A stretch of DNA of 64,000 nucleotides from a virus: positions 28,780 to 92,779 of the IMG/VR virus record IMGVR_UViG_3300028024_000007; one strand, written 5' to 3'. The position numbers were made by a program, and so were the translations under genes. Under the pieces are notes generated by a model. It saw only the letters and a program-made list of their open reading frames with translations. It ran no database searches and was not told the DNA's origin. Below are positions 40,175-48,251 of the stretch, piece by piece. Within the stretch, counting starts at the first letter, position 1; the number at the start of each line of letters is the position of its first letter.

Positions 40175-40410
40175 TGTCCCCCCTGGCGCGCGCCGTCGCC
40201 GGCCAGCTCAGGGGTCACTCCCGCGAGGTCCGGCTGGCGGTGCTCCGGTCTCTCCCGGTCGACACCTACGACGCCCTGGCGGTTGAGGCCGTGGCCCACC
40301 TGCAGCGCGCCCGCGTGGTGGTCCCGCCCTCCAACCCGACGGCCCGCGCGCTCCTGGCGGGCGTGGGGCTGGACGAGATGCTCTACGGCGCGGTCGGGGG
40401 GGCGACGTGA
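40171..40410 (+). CDS. Small hypothetical protein
   Basis: This 79-residue protein starts with a GTG overlapping the previous stop (the nearby ATG is three bases further on). It is predicted helical with a Leu/Arg-rich N-terminal half. Unknown function; translationally coupled to its neighbours. Confidence 0.55.
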   Translation: MMSPLARAVAGQLRGHSREVRLAVLRSLPVDTYDALAVEAVAHLQRARVVVPPSNPTARALLAGVGLDEMLYGAVGGAT

Positions 40411-40613
40411 TCACCGTGGAGGCGCTCCTGACGCAGAAGGAGCAGGCGGAGGCGTACCTGGCCAGGTTCTGGCCCGTCCTCCGCCCCACCGAGACTGACG
40501 TCATCGCTCTCGAGGCGCTCCTCCGGATGACCCTGGAACACGGGATCGCGATGGGGGAGTGGGGCTCGGAGGAACCGACCATCCGCGTCCATGCGGCGAA
40601 GGAGGGGGCGTGA
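40407..40613 (+). CDS. Small acidic hypothetical protein
   Basis: This 68-residue helical protein starts at GTG with a four-base overlap. Acidic residues dominate (TQKEQAEAYLARFW, IALEALLRMTLEHG). No family recognised. Confidence 0.55.
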   Translation: MITVEALLTQKEQAEAYLARFWPVLRPTETDVIALEALLRMTLEHGIAMGEWGSEEPTIRVHAAKEGA

Positions 40614-41140
40614 TGTCCGGCCACCAGATGACCTGCACGGATCGGGGCCCGTGCGCGTTCCACGCCGACGGTGCTCCTCCCGAGGAGAAGTGCCCCGGGT
40701 ACTGCTGCGTAACGGACTGCCAGGAGCTCGTCGCCTGCGAGGACGCCGAGGACGGCATGTGCCACGCCCACGCCGCCGTCTGGCACGCCCAAGAGGCTGG
40801 GATCGGGGAATCCGTCCCGTCCTACGTCGACCCCGCCTCCCCCGGGCAGGCCGTCGAGAAGGTCTCCTCCCTGGACCGCGCGGCCATCGAGGAGGCGGCC
40901 GCGCGCCGGCTCGAAGCGTTCGTCCGCGAGGTCTATGCCATGTTCGGGTGGCAGGGCGGGACGGTCCACCAGCTCGCCGCGGAGGTGAAGCGCCTCCGGC
41001 GGGCCGATGCCGCCGCCTCTGAGGTCGCGCAACTCATGTGGCACGCCGAGGGGCGCCCGTGGGGAAGCGTGCAGGCACGGAGTGCCATCGTCCGCGCCGC
41101 GGAGGTCCTCCGCGAGTTCCGCCCGCGCGACAACGGCTGA
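40613..41140 (+). CDS. Cys-rich N-terminus hypothetical protein
   Basis: This 175-residue protein has many Cys and His in its first 60 residues (TCTDRGPCAFH, CPGYCCVTDC, ACEDAEDGMCHAH), probably a zinc-binding region, and a helical second half (AAIEEAAARRLEAFVREVYAMFG...). It ends the cluster and starts one base within the previous stop. Confidence 0.55.
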   Translation: MSGHQMTCTDRGPCAFHADGAPPEEKCPGYCCVTDCQELVACEDAEDGMCHAHAAVWHAQEAGIGESVPSYVDPASPGQAVEKVSSLDRAAIEEAAARRLEAFVREVYAMFGWQGGTVHQLAAEVKRLRRADAAASEVAQLMWHAEGRPWGSVQARSAIVRAAEVLREFRPRDNG

Positions 41141-41164
41141 GTTTTCAACCGGCTGAAGATTCTT

Positions 41165-41194
41165 TTTTCCTTCTAGTTTTAATTACTGTAGTGT
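41165..41194 (+). promoter_or_regulatory. Replication-side promoter B with palindrome
   Basis: TTTTCC (41165-41170) and TAGTGT (41189-41194) are 18 bases apart. TTTTAATTACTGTAGT shows the same palindromic core as copy A, and the leader again contains TTGTCGGTTGGA and AACCCAGGAG. Confidence 0.55.
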
Positions 41195-41255
41195 GAGGTT
41201 GTCGGTTGGAACCAAGCCCGGGACCAGCGACAAAACCCGAACCCAGGAGATACCC

Positions 41256-42354
41256 ATGAACCTTCGAGCCACGACCCAGGTCACCCGCGAGATCGCCATC
41301 AACCGCCTCGACCGCTACATCCAGGAGGGGCAGCAGCGCGCCCTGGCCGTCCAGGAGAAGGTCGTCCGCGACGTCCCCACCGACTACATCGCCCCGGCCG
41401 GCACGATCCGGTTCGCCAACACGAACCGGGATTCCGGCCTGGAGATGGTCCTCGACCGGAAGGACGGCCGGACGGTCGCCAACCCGCTCCACCGCCACGG
41501 GCTGGGCCAGGCCGCCGAGCTGGCGAAGATGCCGATGGCCTACGTGGACCACCTGCTGGGCCAGGGCGGATGGGGCCAGGAGCTCCTGGCGCGCAACCTG
41601 ACGGATGGCGTCCAGTACGGCCACCAGGGGTCGCGCTACCTGGTCCGCTCCTGCGGTGGCCAGGTCCGCGCCGTCCTCTCCTCCAAGTTCCGCCGGCTGG
41701 ACTCGCGCCCCATCCTGGACATGCTCATCGGCGAGTCGCAGCGGGTCGGCGCGATCCCGGTGGACGCGATCGCCTCCGACATCCGGACAGAGGTGAAGTT
41801 CATCATCCCGAAGGTCCTCGAGCCCGCCCCCGGCGAGTTCATGGTGTTCGGGTTCGCCTGGGGGACCTCGGACTACGGTGCCGGCGCGAACTGGGTCCGC
41901 TCGTTCGCCTTCCGCCTGGCGTGCTTCAACGGCGCCACTATGGAGCAGGCGCTCCGCCAGGTGCACGTCGGGCGCGCCCTGACGGACGACGTCGAGTGGT
42001 CGCAGCGCACGCTGGAGCTGGACACGAAGACCGCCATCTCCGGGACGCGCGACGTCGCCCGGGCCCTCCTGTCCGAGGCGAAGATCTCCCAGACCGCCTC
42101 GCTCATCACGAAGGCGAACGCCGAGGGGATCGACGCGAAGGTGACGCTCGCCGGAATGCGGAAGAAGATCGGGGCCGGCACGGAGAAGGCGATCGCCGAG
42201 GCCTTCAACTCGGCCGACGTCGTCGAGCTGCCCCCCCGGTAACACCCTGTGGCGCTTCTCGAACGCCATCTCCCTGGTGGCGCGCGACACGAAGGATCCC
42301 GACCAGAAGCTCGAGCTCGAGCGCCTGGCCGGCGACGTCCTCCGGGCGGCGTAG
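41256..42354 (+). pseudogene. DUF932-like protein with a frame break at a C7 run
   Basis: The first frame (41256-42242, 328 residues) resembles the DUF932 family: NPLHRHGLGQAAELAKMPMAYVDHLL, YLVRSCGGQVRAVLSSKFRRLD and SFAFRLACFNGAT. The frame stops right after ELPPR. Downstream in the +1 frame 38 codons (from GGT 42238 to TAG 42352-42354) read GNTLWRFSNAISLVARDTKD..., which looks like the missing family C-terminus. The join is the run CCCCCCC (42231-42237): losing one C or slipping +1 gives one continuous 366-residue protein. A programmed frameshift, a true mutation or a homopolymer read error are all possible. Confidence 0.7.
42231..42237 (+). promoter_or_regulatory. C7 run at the frame break
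   Basis: Seven consecutive C bases in the codons CTG CCC CCC CGG TAA. A +1 shift here bypasses the stop three bases on and continues the DUF932-like reading frame. Confidence 0.5.
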
Positions 42355-42438
42355 CTCCTAGCGCTGCCTGCGGCCCCGGGTGCGACCGGGGCGGCGGGGA
42401 GCGGTGGATGCCCCGCCGTCCGAACCCAGGAGATACCC

Positions 42439-42996
42439 ATGGCCAAGCCCAACCCGTCCGCGAAGCACGCCCCCGAGTCCAAGACCGCCTCCCCCGCCGC
42501 CGCCAAGGAGGCGGCCTCCCCCGCCGCCGCCAAGGCGGGGAAGAAGCCGCGCTCCGGCAAGCCGTCCACGTGGCGCAAGCTCGACAGCCAGCTGGCGCGC
42601 CTCGAGAAGCTCCGCGTACGCATCAAGGCCGTGGCCGTGGCTGTCGAATCTAGCCCGACGCCGGCAGCCCCCGTGGGCGGGAAGCTGGCGACCGCCATGG
42701 CGAGCCTGGTCTCCGGCATCCTGGAAGCGCACAACGCGCTCCAGTGGCTGGACGCCGAGGAGGTCCCCGCCATCAAGCCTCCGGCTGCCCCGAAGTTCTC
42801 GGTCGGCGACGCCGTCCGCGTGACCAAGAAGGCGCTCTCGAGGTACACCCGCTCCGGCCTGTACTCCGCCGAGTTCCTGGCGGACATGGTCGTCGACAAG
42901 GTCTCCGCCAGCGGCAAGGAGTTCCTCTGCCGCGACCCGGAGGGAGCCGAGAGCGTCCACGTCCGCTACGGCAAGCACCTCGAGCGGGTCGGCTGA
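42439..42996 (+). CDS. Hypothetical protein with SH3-like C-terminal segment
   Basis: This 185-residue protein has a disordered Ala/Lys/Pro-rich N-terminus (1-48), a helical middle and a C-terminal segment (about 118-185) with KFSVGDAVRVTKKALSRYTRSGLY and later strands, reminiscent of SH3-like or KOW nucleic-acid-binding domains. It is preceded by ACCCAGGAG and followed by a perfect hairpin. Unknown function. Confidence 0.55.
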   Translation: MAKPNPSAKHAPESKTASPAAAKEAASPAAAKAGKKPRSGKPSTWRKLDSQLARLEKLRVRIKAVAVAVESSPTPAAPVGGKLATAMASLVSGILEAHNALQWLDAEEVPAIKPPAAPKFSVGDAVRVTKKALSRYTRSGLYSAEFLADMVVDKVSASGKEFLCRDPEGAESVHVRYGKHLERVG

Positions 42997-43002
42997 GAGA
43001 CC

Positions 43003-43034
43003 CTCCCCGGGCCAGTTTGACCCGGCCCGGGGAG
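43003..43034 (+). terminator. Perfect 11-bp hairpin after the 42439 gene
   Basis: CTCCCCGGGCC (43003-43013) pairs perfectly with GGCCCGGGGAG (43024-43034) around a 10-base loop. No T-tract follows, so factor-independent termination is not certain. Confidence 0.55.
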
Positions 43035-43074
43035 ACCCTCGCCCGTACCAACAGAGTCCCAGGAGGGATCCCCG

Positions 43075-43188
43075 ATGTCCAAACGAATGACAGGTTGGGT
43101 CGAGGTCGTCAAGGTCTCGTGCGTCGTCGCGCTGGGGGCCGCCTCCCTCGCCGCGATGGTCGCCCTGGCGGTCGCCGGCACCAGGTAA
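43075..43188 (+). CDS. 37-residue single-pass membrane peptide
   Basis: A small frame with a CCAGGAGGG site upstream encodes 37 residues: a basic N-terminus (MSKRMTGWVEV) and a hydrophobic stretch (14-34; VSCVVALGAASLAAMVALAVAG). It has its own ribosome-binding site and the repeated CCCAGGAG leader, so it is likely expressed. Function unknown. Confidence 0.6.
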   Translation: MSKRMTGWVEVVKVSCVVALGAASLAAMVALAVAGTR

Positions 43189-43195
43189 CGTTTGT

Positions 43196-43225
43196 TTCGC
43201 GTGCTAGATTTAGTTACGGTAACTC
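43196..43225 (+). promoter_or_regulatory. Replication-side promoter C with palindrome
   Basis: TTCGCG (43196-43201) and TAACTC (43220-43225) are 18 bases apart. It holds the best palindrome of the set: GTTAC-G-GTAAC (43213-43223). A leader of about 45 bases ends in AACCCAGGAGG. Confidence 0.55.
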
Positions 43226-43274
43226 TCACTCGGCGGGCCAAGCCCGGCCAGCCGGTGAACCCAGGAGGATCGTC

Positions 43275-43919
43275 ATGCAGACCGCAACCCGTCCCGTGAA
43301 TCACGCCCCCATCGGCCGCGCCGCGCTCGCCATCGAGCGGCACCTCGGCCGGCACTTCCCGTCCCTCGCCGCCGACATCGCCCAGGAGGCCTGGGTGGTC
43401 GGCCTGGAGATGGCCCCCCGGTACGACCCCGCGTTCGGCCCGCCCGAGCCGTACTTCTACCGGGGCATGCTCCTGCACACGGCGGCCATCGTCCACAAGT
43501 GGATCTCCGCCACGTCCATCTCCCGCGCCATCGCCAAGGCGGGCGGGGCCGGGTCGCTCCAGCGGCGCGTCGAGGTGAGCGACGCGAACCTGGTCTCCAA
43601 CTTCCCGGACGCCGTGGCGCTCCTGGAGGCGGCGGAGGACGCGGCGGAGCTGGCGCGCCGCCTGTCCTCCCTCCGCGTCACCTGGCGGCGCGAGGTCGAG
43701 CGCGCCACCCGCGGCCTGCCGCGCCACGTGCGCGCCGCCGGCGACCTGGCCATCGGGGTCGACGGTCCGCCTCTCCGTCCCAAGAAGGTCGCCCTGCAGC
43801 TCGGGGTGTGGCGCGAGGACGCCGAGCGCGCCGTGTCCAAGTACAACAAGCGGATCTCCGGGACGCCCGCCGCGCGGATGTCGCGCGAGGTCCGCGCGCT
43901 CGAGGCGGCCCTGTCATGA
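43275..43919 (+). CDS. Sigma-70-like factor (putative phage-encoded)
   Basis: This 214-residue protein has an N-terminal segment resembling sigma-70 region 2 (about 31-72; ADIAQEAWVVGLEMAPRYDPAFGPPEPYFYRGMLLHTAAI) and a C-terminal helix-turn-helix-like segment (about 170-193; PPLRPKKVALQLGVWREDAERAVSKY) where region 4 would be. The linker is short. The divergence from cellular sigma factors is large, so this is a weak family call. It follows promoter C directly. Confidence 0.45.
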   Translation: MQTATRPVNHAPIGRAALAIERHLGRHFPSLAADIAQEAWVVGLEMAPRYDPAFGPPEPYFYRGMLLHTAAIVHKWISATSISRAIAKAGGAGSLQRRVEVSDANLVSNFPDAVALLEAAEDAAELARRLSSLRVTWRREVERATRGLPRHVRAAGDLAIGVDGPPLRPKKVALQLGVWREDAERAVSKYNKRISGTPAARMSREVRALEAALS

Positions 43920-44200
43920 GCTGGCAGTGCCAGAGGTGCGGGGCGACGTGGGCCGACCGCCCGGTCGGTGACTGCTTCCAGTGCGACCTACGCGCGCCAT
44001 ACTCGGCCGCCGTACCCGCCACCAGCGTCGCCAAGGTGCCGGCACTCGCCGGGTGCGGGACGCTCCTCGAGCTCGGGGACAACCTGGTCACGAGGTGTGG
44101 CGCGCGGCCGTCGTCCCGCGGCGGGAGCACCGTGACGCTCTGCCCGTCGTGCTTCTCGAAGCTTCCGCAGGGTGTGGTCGCCGCGAAGGTGACGTCATGA
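43916..44200 (+). CDS. Zinc-ribbon-like small protein
   Basis: This 94-residue protein has CQRCGATW (about 4-11) and CFQC (21-24), a zinc-ribbon-like pair, and a second pair (C62 and CPSC near 75-78). It overlaps the sigma-like gene by four bases. It might assist transcription but no function is known. Confidence 0.6.
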   Translation: MSWQCQRCGATWADRPVGDCFQCDLRAPYSAAVPATSVAKVPALAGCGTLLELGDNLVTRCGARPSSRGGSTVTLCPSCFSKLPQGVVAAKVTS

Positions 44201-44406
44201 GCGTCGAGGAGATCGTCATCCTAGAACCGGCCCCGTGGGATGACGAGCCGACTCGCCCCGGCGGGCTCACCTGGATCGACCTGGTCATGACCGCCAGCGA
44301 GGCGACCAAGATGGAGGCCGTCCGCGTGATGACCGCGGAGGGGTTCAAGACGCTCGCCGAGGCGGTCGCCGCCGTCGTCCAGCGGCGCTCTGGGAGCGGG
44401 TCGTGA
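44197..44406 (+). CDS. Small hypothetical protein
   Basis: This 69-residue protein starts at ATG overlapping the previous stop. It is mixed helical with TWIDLVMTASEATKMEAVRVMTAEGFKTLAEAVAAVV. No family recognised. Confidence 0.55.
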   Translation: MSVEEIVILEPAPWDDEPTRPGGLTWIDLVMTASEATKMEAVRVMTAEGFKTLAEAVAAVVQRRSGSGS

Positions 44407-44603
44407 GCGCCAACGACAAGCTCGTGTACCAGGTGACGGAGCGCCTTGCGATCCTGGACCGGGTCCGCCCGATCCTGGCGGAGGCGATCCGCGCGGCCCA
44501 GGGCGAGGAGGCCGTCAAGATCATGACCGTGCTCGGCGTGCGCCTGACGTCGGCGATCTTGCTGGACCCGCGGCCGCCCGAGAAGCGGGAAGGGAACACG
44601 TGA
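44403..44603 (+). CDS. Small helical hypothetical protein
   Basis: This 66-residue protein starts at GTG (four-base overlap). It is helical with a repetitive Ala/Leu/Ile pattern (RLAILDRVRPILAEAIRAAQGEEAVKIM). Unknown function; coupled to its neighbours. Confidence 0.5.
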   Translation: MSANDKLVYQVTERLAILDRVRPILAEAIRAAQGEEAVKIMTVLGVRLTSAILLDPRPPEKREGNT

Positions 44604-44845
44604 GGACCCCGTGGGACGCGTGCTTCGTCAGGTTCGAGATCGACATCGAACGCCCTGGAGGGCGGGGGCCAACCGAGCTCGAACTGGAGGCGCTCATGCT
44701 TCCCCTGCCGGAGGGTTGGACGATCGAAGATGCGGACGACAACAGCATCGTGTTCGAGGTCACCGGGCCGGTGACCCTGAAGGACGGACTGGCGGTCGAG
44801 AAGGACCTGATCCAGCTCGGCCTGAGACCGAAACCCCGTACGTGA
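44600..44845 (+). CDS. Small alpha/beta hypothetical protein
   Basis: This 81-residue protein starts at GTG (four-base overlap). It is predicted alpha/beta (CFVRFEIDIE, WTIEDADDNSIVFEVTGPV), with acidic and basic residues interspersed. No family recognised. Confidence 0.5.
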   Translation: MRTPWDACFVRFEIDIERPGGRGPTELELEALMLPLPEGWTIEDADDNSIVFEVTGPVTLKDGLAVEKDLIQLGLRPKPRT

Positions 44846-44859
44846 AAGGACCCCCACCC

Positions 44860-45204
44860 GTGAACTACAAAGACCCTCAGATCGCGGCCATGCACGCCGC
44901 CCGCGCCGGAGAGATGGCCGCCATCCCGGAGGAGGAAGGCGGACCCTACGTGTCCATCGACGAGGCGGCGGCGGCGGCCAAGGTGATCCGCTCGAACATC
45001 TACCACTGGGTGCGCGCCGGTGAGATCCGCCGGAAGAACTGGGGGCGCGGCCGCGGGTCGGTCTACGTGTCCCTCCTCGACCTCCAGAAGAAGGTCCCGG
45101 TCGCGTTCGGGCTGGCGGCCGCCCCCGCGGCGCCGGCCGAGGTGAAGCCGGCGCGCGGGAAGCGCCGGCTGGTCCGCGCGCCCAAGAAGCGACGGGCTGC
45201 CTGA
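44860..45204 (+). CDS. MerR/excisionase-type DNA-binding protein
   Basis: This 114-residue protein has a winged-helix region (about 28-70) with YVSIDEAAAAAKVIRSNIYHWVRAGEIRRKNWGRGRGSVYVSLLDLQKK. That is the MerR/excisionase layout, and the C-terminus is Lys/Arg-rich. I chose GTG 44860 because an AAAGGA site lies at suitable distance; a GTG at 44842 is possible. Could be a transcription regulator of the phage. Confidence 0.6.
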   Translation: MNYKDPQIAAMHAARAGEMAAIPEEEGGPYVSIDEAAAAAKVIRSNIYHWVRAGEIRRKNWGRGRGSVYVSLLDLQKKVPVAFGLAAAPAAPAEVKPARGKRRLVRAPKKRRAA

Positions 45205-45428
45205 TGGCCGGCATGGCGAACCCGCGCGAGTACACCGAGCGGGAGGTCCAGCTCATCGAGCGCGCCGTCACGCTCCTCCGCCGTGTGCGGGACGACCTGG
45301 TGGACGCCGGGGCCCTGCGCGCGGCGGAGGCGGCCAGGGAGTCGCTCCGGTCGGCGGAGGGGGCCCTCCGGCACATCCGCGGAGTGGTGGACCGGACGAG
45401 GGGGGGGCGCAGTGCGCCTGGCAGCTGA
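45204..45428 (+). CDS. Small helical protein overlapping the helicase start
   Basis: This 74-residue helical protein (REVQLIERAVTLLRRVRDDLVDAGALRAAEAARESLR) starts at ATG one base inside the previous stop and overlaps the helicase start by 17 bases. Unknown function. Confidence 0.5.
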   Translation: MAGMANPREYTEREVQLIERAVTLLRRVRDDLVDAGALRAAEAARESLRSAEGALRHIRGVVDRTRGGRSAPGS

Positions 45429-47640
45429 CAACCTGTGGGCGGTCATCGAGGCCGCCACGGCGGAGGAGCTCGACTGGCTGGACGGCTACCTGACCGTCCC
45501 GGTGAAGGGCGCCGAGTACAGCGAAGCGTACGAGCGCGGCGTGTGGGACGGGTCGGTGAAGCTCCTGGACCGGAAGCGGTCCCGGATCGCCTCCGGGCTC
45601 CTGCGCCTGGTGGCCGGCCGCGCGAAGGAGGCCGGGTTCGCCTTCGAGGTGAAGGACGTCAGGACCAAGCCGTTCTGGGTCGTCGACAACCGGTGGGAGC
45701 CAGACGCGATCCCCTGGCTCCGCGACTACCAGCGCGAGGCGCTGGGGGTCGTGCTCGGTCGCGGGCGGGGCATCGTCTCCATGCCGACCGGATGTTTGTC
45801 GGGCGACACGGAGATCGGGGCGTACCGGGCTGGTCGCAGCTTTCGGATCAAGATCCGGGATCTGGAGCGCGGACAGAACGGGCGCGGCCTGCGCCCGTGG
45901 ACGCAGGATATCCAGACCAAGGTCCGGTGCCGAGAGGAGGACGGGTTCATCAGAGTTCGTTCGATGAAGGGGGTCTACCGTAGCGGCATCAAGACCACCT
46001 TCACCGTGGAGACGAAGGGCGGAAAAAAAATCCGCGCGACTGCAGACCATCGGTTCCTCACGGTCTCGGGATGGGAGCGCCTGGGAGACCTGTCGCCCGG
46101 GATGCACGTGTTCGTGGAGAAGTCACGCGGAGGCGGAGGTAAGCCGAAGGGGAAGAAGAATTGGTACCAGCTCGTCGCCGGGCTTCGCGCGCACCCGTAC
46201 GTTGGGCGGAAGGGCGTGAAACCCGGCAAGGGCGGGTGGAGTGTACCGAAGCACAGGCTCGTCGCGGAGGCGCGACTCAACGGACTCTCGTTCGAGAAGT
46301 TCGTCGGACTGGTCAGGCGTGGTCGCATCGCTGACCTGAAGTTCCTGGACCCGAAGGTCGTCTCCGTCCACCACCGGGACGAGAACCCGCGCAACAACGA
46401 AGGCTGGAACCTGGATGTCATGCCGAAGGACGAGCATCACAGGGTTCACGGGAAACAGGGCGGATGGCAGCACGTCACGGCCTCAACGTTCCTGGACGAG
46501 ATCGTCTCGATCGAACGGTTCGGAGAGGAGGAGACGTTCGACATCGAGATGGAGGCCGATCCGCGCAACTTCATCGCGAACGGGATCGTCGTTCACAATT
46601 CTGGAAAAACACAGGTGTTCTCCGCCCTCGGCGCGTGCGTGGGGATCCGCTGGCTCGTCCTGGTCGACACGAAGGACCTGATGCACCAGGCGGCCGACCG
46701 CTTCTACCAGCTGACCGGCGAGCGCGCCGGCCTGGCGGGGGACGGCGAGTGGGAGCCGAGGCGGTACACCGTCGCGACCCTGCAGACCCTGCACAAGCAC
46801 ATGGGGGACAAGGGGCGCGTCGACCAGCTCCTGGCGTCGGCGCAGGGGATGATCGCGGACGAGGTCCAGGTCCTCTCGGCGACCGAGTTCCGCAAGGTGG
46901 CGGTGGCCACGGTGAACGCCTGGTGGCGGGTGGGGTTCTCCGCCACGCCGTTCGAGCGGTCCGACGAGGCGGACTACCGGGCGATCGAGGTGCTCGGGCC
47001 GCTCATCCACGACGTGATGCCGGGACCGCTCATCGCCGCCGGCTGGCTGGCCGAGCCGAGGATCTGGATGGTCCGGCACCAGCACCAGAAGATGACCGGG
47101 TCGTTCGCCGAGGTGTACGAGGCCGGGGTCACCCTGTGCGAGGGGCGCAACGCGCTGGTCAGGCGCATCGTCGCCGACCGCGACCTCTGCCCACGGCCGT
47201 CGATGCTGTTCTTCTCGAAGCTCGCCCACGGGCGGGCGCTCGACCGGTCGCTGAACCCGCTCGGGGTCCGCACCGTGTTCGTTGAGGGGGCCTCGAGCTC
47301 GCGGGCGCGGGACTCCGCCCGCCACCAGCTCCGCGTCCGCCTGCGCGACGTCCTGGTGACGTCCAAGGTGTTCAACAAGGGGATCGACATCCCCGAGGTC
47401 GAGGGGGGCGTGAACGCCGCCGCCGGCGACAGCCGGATCGACGCGCTCCAGAAGGTCGGCCGGCTCATGCGCGTGGTGGAGGGCAAGAACCGCGTCGTCC
47501 GGTACTTCGACTTCGACGACGTCGGGAACCGCTGGCTCGAGCAGCACTCCCGCCACCGCGCCGACGCGTTCCGATCTCGCGGGTACACCGTCCACCACGT
47601 GCGCCCGGAGGACCTGGGCGCGATCGCGAGGGCCGCGTGA
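45412..47640 (+). CDS. SF2 DNA helicase (UvsW-like) with an intein in Walker A
   Basis: This 742-residue precursor is a superfamily 2 helicase. Motif I is split as PTG (125-127) and SGKT (397-400) by an intein of 269 residues at 128-396. Removing it leaves a 473-residue enzyme. Further motifs are IADEVQVLS (about 481-489, in place of DExH), SATPFERSDE (about 510-520) and VGRLMRVVEGKNRVVRYFDFDD near the C-terminus, which fit phage branch-migration and repair helicases such as UvsW. The start is GTG 45412. The 45412-45792 and 46600-47640 parts have typical high third-position GC. Confidence 0.85.
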   Translation: MRLAADNLWAVIEAATAEELDWLDGYLTVPVKGAEYSEAYERGVWDGSVKLLDRKRSRIASGLLRLVAGRAKEAGFAFEVKDVRTKPFWVVDNRWEPDAIPWLRDYQREALGVVLGRGRGIVSMPTGCLSGDTEIGAYRAGRSFRIKIRDLERGQNGRGLRPWTQDIQTKVRCREEDGFIRVRSMKGVYRSGIKTTFTVETKGGKKIRATADHRFLTVSGWERLGDLSPGMHVFVEKSRGGGGKPKGKKNWYQLVAGLRAHPYVGRKGVKPGKGGWSVPKHRLVAEARLNGLSFEKFVGLVRRGRIADLKFLDPKVVSVHHRDENPRNNEGWNLDVMPKDEHHRVHGKQGGWQHVTASTFLDEIVSIERFGEEETFDIEMEADPRNFIANGIVVHNSGKTQVFSALGACVGIRWLVLVDTKDLMHQAADRFYQLTGERAGLAGDGEWEPRRYTVATLQTLHKHMGDKGRVDQLLASAQGMIADEVQVLSATEFRKVAVATVNAWWRVGFSATPFERSDEADYRAIEVLGPLIHDVMPGPLIAAGWLAEPRIWMVRHQHQKMTGSFAEVYEAGVTLCEGRNALVRRIVADRDLCPRPSMLFFSKLAHGRALDRSLNPLGVRTVFVEGASSSRARDSARHQLRVRLRDVLVTSKVFNKGIDIPEVEGGVNAAAGDSRIDALQKVGRLMRVVEGKNRVVRYFDFDDVGNRWLEQHSRHRADAFRSRGYTVHHVRPEDLGAIARAA
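45793..46599 (+). mobile_element. Intein with HNH endonuclease
   Basis: The intein runs from Cys 128 (block A CLSGDTEI) to Asn 396 (VVHN) before Ser 397. Block B (TADHRFLTVSGWERLGDLSPGMHV), and the C-terminal block (ETFDIEMEADPRNFIANGIVVHN) are clear. The middle contains an HNH nuclease (VSVHHRDENPRNNEGWNLDVMPKDEHH). It is inserted precisely between G and S of GSGKT, a favoured and essential site. Lower third-position GC is typical of recent acquisition. Confidence 0.9.
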
Positions 47641-47987
47641 GGTTCAACGTGGTGTTCAGCGTCTCGCCAGAGACGGCGGAGTACGAGCGCGAGTGGAAGT
47701 TCATCGCTTGCAACATCCCGAACAAGCTCCGAGAACCGAAGGCGCACGGAGCCCGCGGGTACGAAGCGTGGGAAGCCGGTGGTGGATATGCCTGGGAGGC
47801 GTTCGGTGGTGACCTACCGGGTGACCTATGGGAAGAGGGCGACGTGCCGGCCGACGTCGCCGCGGGCGGCAAGTTCGTCGCTCTCGTTGACGGCAGGACC
47901 TACCGGTCCGGGAATCCGCTCGACGGGTACGAGGTGGACGCGTACGTCGAGGTCAAGAGCTACCGGAAGATCGGAGATGCAGCATGA
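47637..47987 (+). CDS. Hypothetical alpha/beta protein
   Basis: This 116-residue protein starts at GTG overlapping the helicase stop by four bases. It contains VVFSVSPETAEYEREWKFIACN at the N-terminus and a YVEVKSYRKIG tail, with Gly/Tyr/Trp-rich middle. No family recognised. Confidence 0.55.
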   Translation: MRFNVVFSVSPETAEYEREWKFIACNIPNKLREPKAHGARGYEAWEAGGGYAWEAFGGDLPGDLWEEGDVPADVAAGGKFVALVDGRTYRSGNPLDGYEVDAYVEVKSYRKIGDAA

Positions 47988-48157
47988 CGAAGTGGATGGT
48001 GGTCGCCGGGGTCGCCCTGCTGGCACTGGCCGGGTGCGACGACGCCTGGCTGGCGTGCGCGACGCCGGTTCCGCCGCCGGACGGTGGCTACAGCGACGCA
48101 CCGACCGAGGGCGGTACCGGAGGCGGTAAGTGCACGAACGCCGCGGACTGCCGCTGA
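47984..48157 (+). CDS. Small lipoprotein
   Basis: This 57-residue protein has a signal peptide ending in the lipobox LAGC (about 15-18) and a Gly/Pro/Asp-rich mature part with two Cys (KCTNAADCR). It starts at ATG overlapping the previous stop. It lies among replication genes, which is unusual for a membrane lipoprotein. Confidence 0.6.
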   Translation: MTKWMVVAGVALLALAGCDDAWLACATPVPPPDGGYSDAPTEGGTGGGKCTNAADCR

Positions 48158-48251
48158 GGGCGGGTGCCGATTTAACGTGACGGGAAAGCGCGCCGGGGTA
48201 TGTCGCCCCGGGGCGGAGTGGGAAGCAAACAACGAGACGGGGAGGTCGCAG

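Noticed and set aside
41141-41165. Intrinsic terminator before promoter B
   Set aside because: A T-rich run is present (TTTTTT at 41163) but the upstream sequence forms only a direct repeat (CGGCTGA twice), not a stem.
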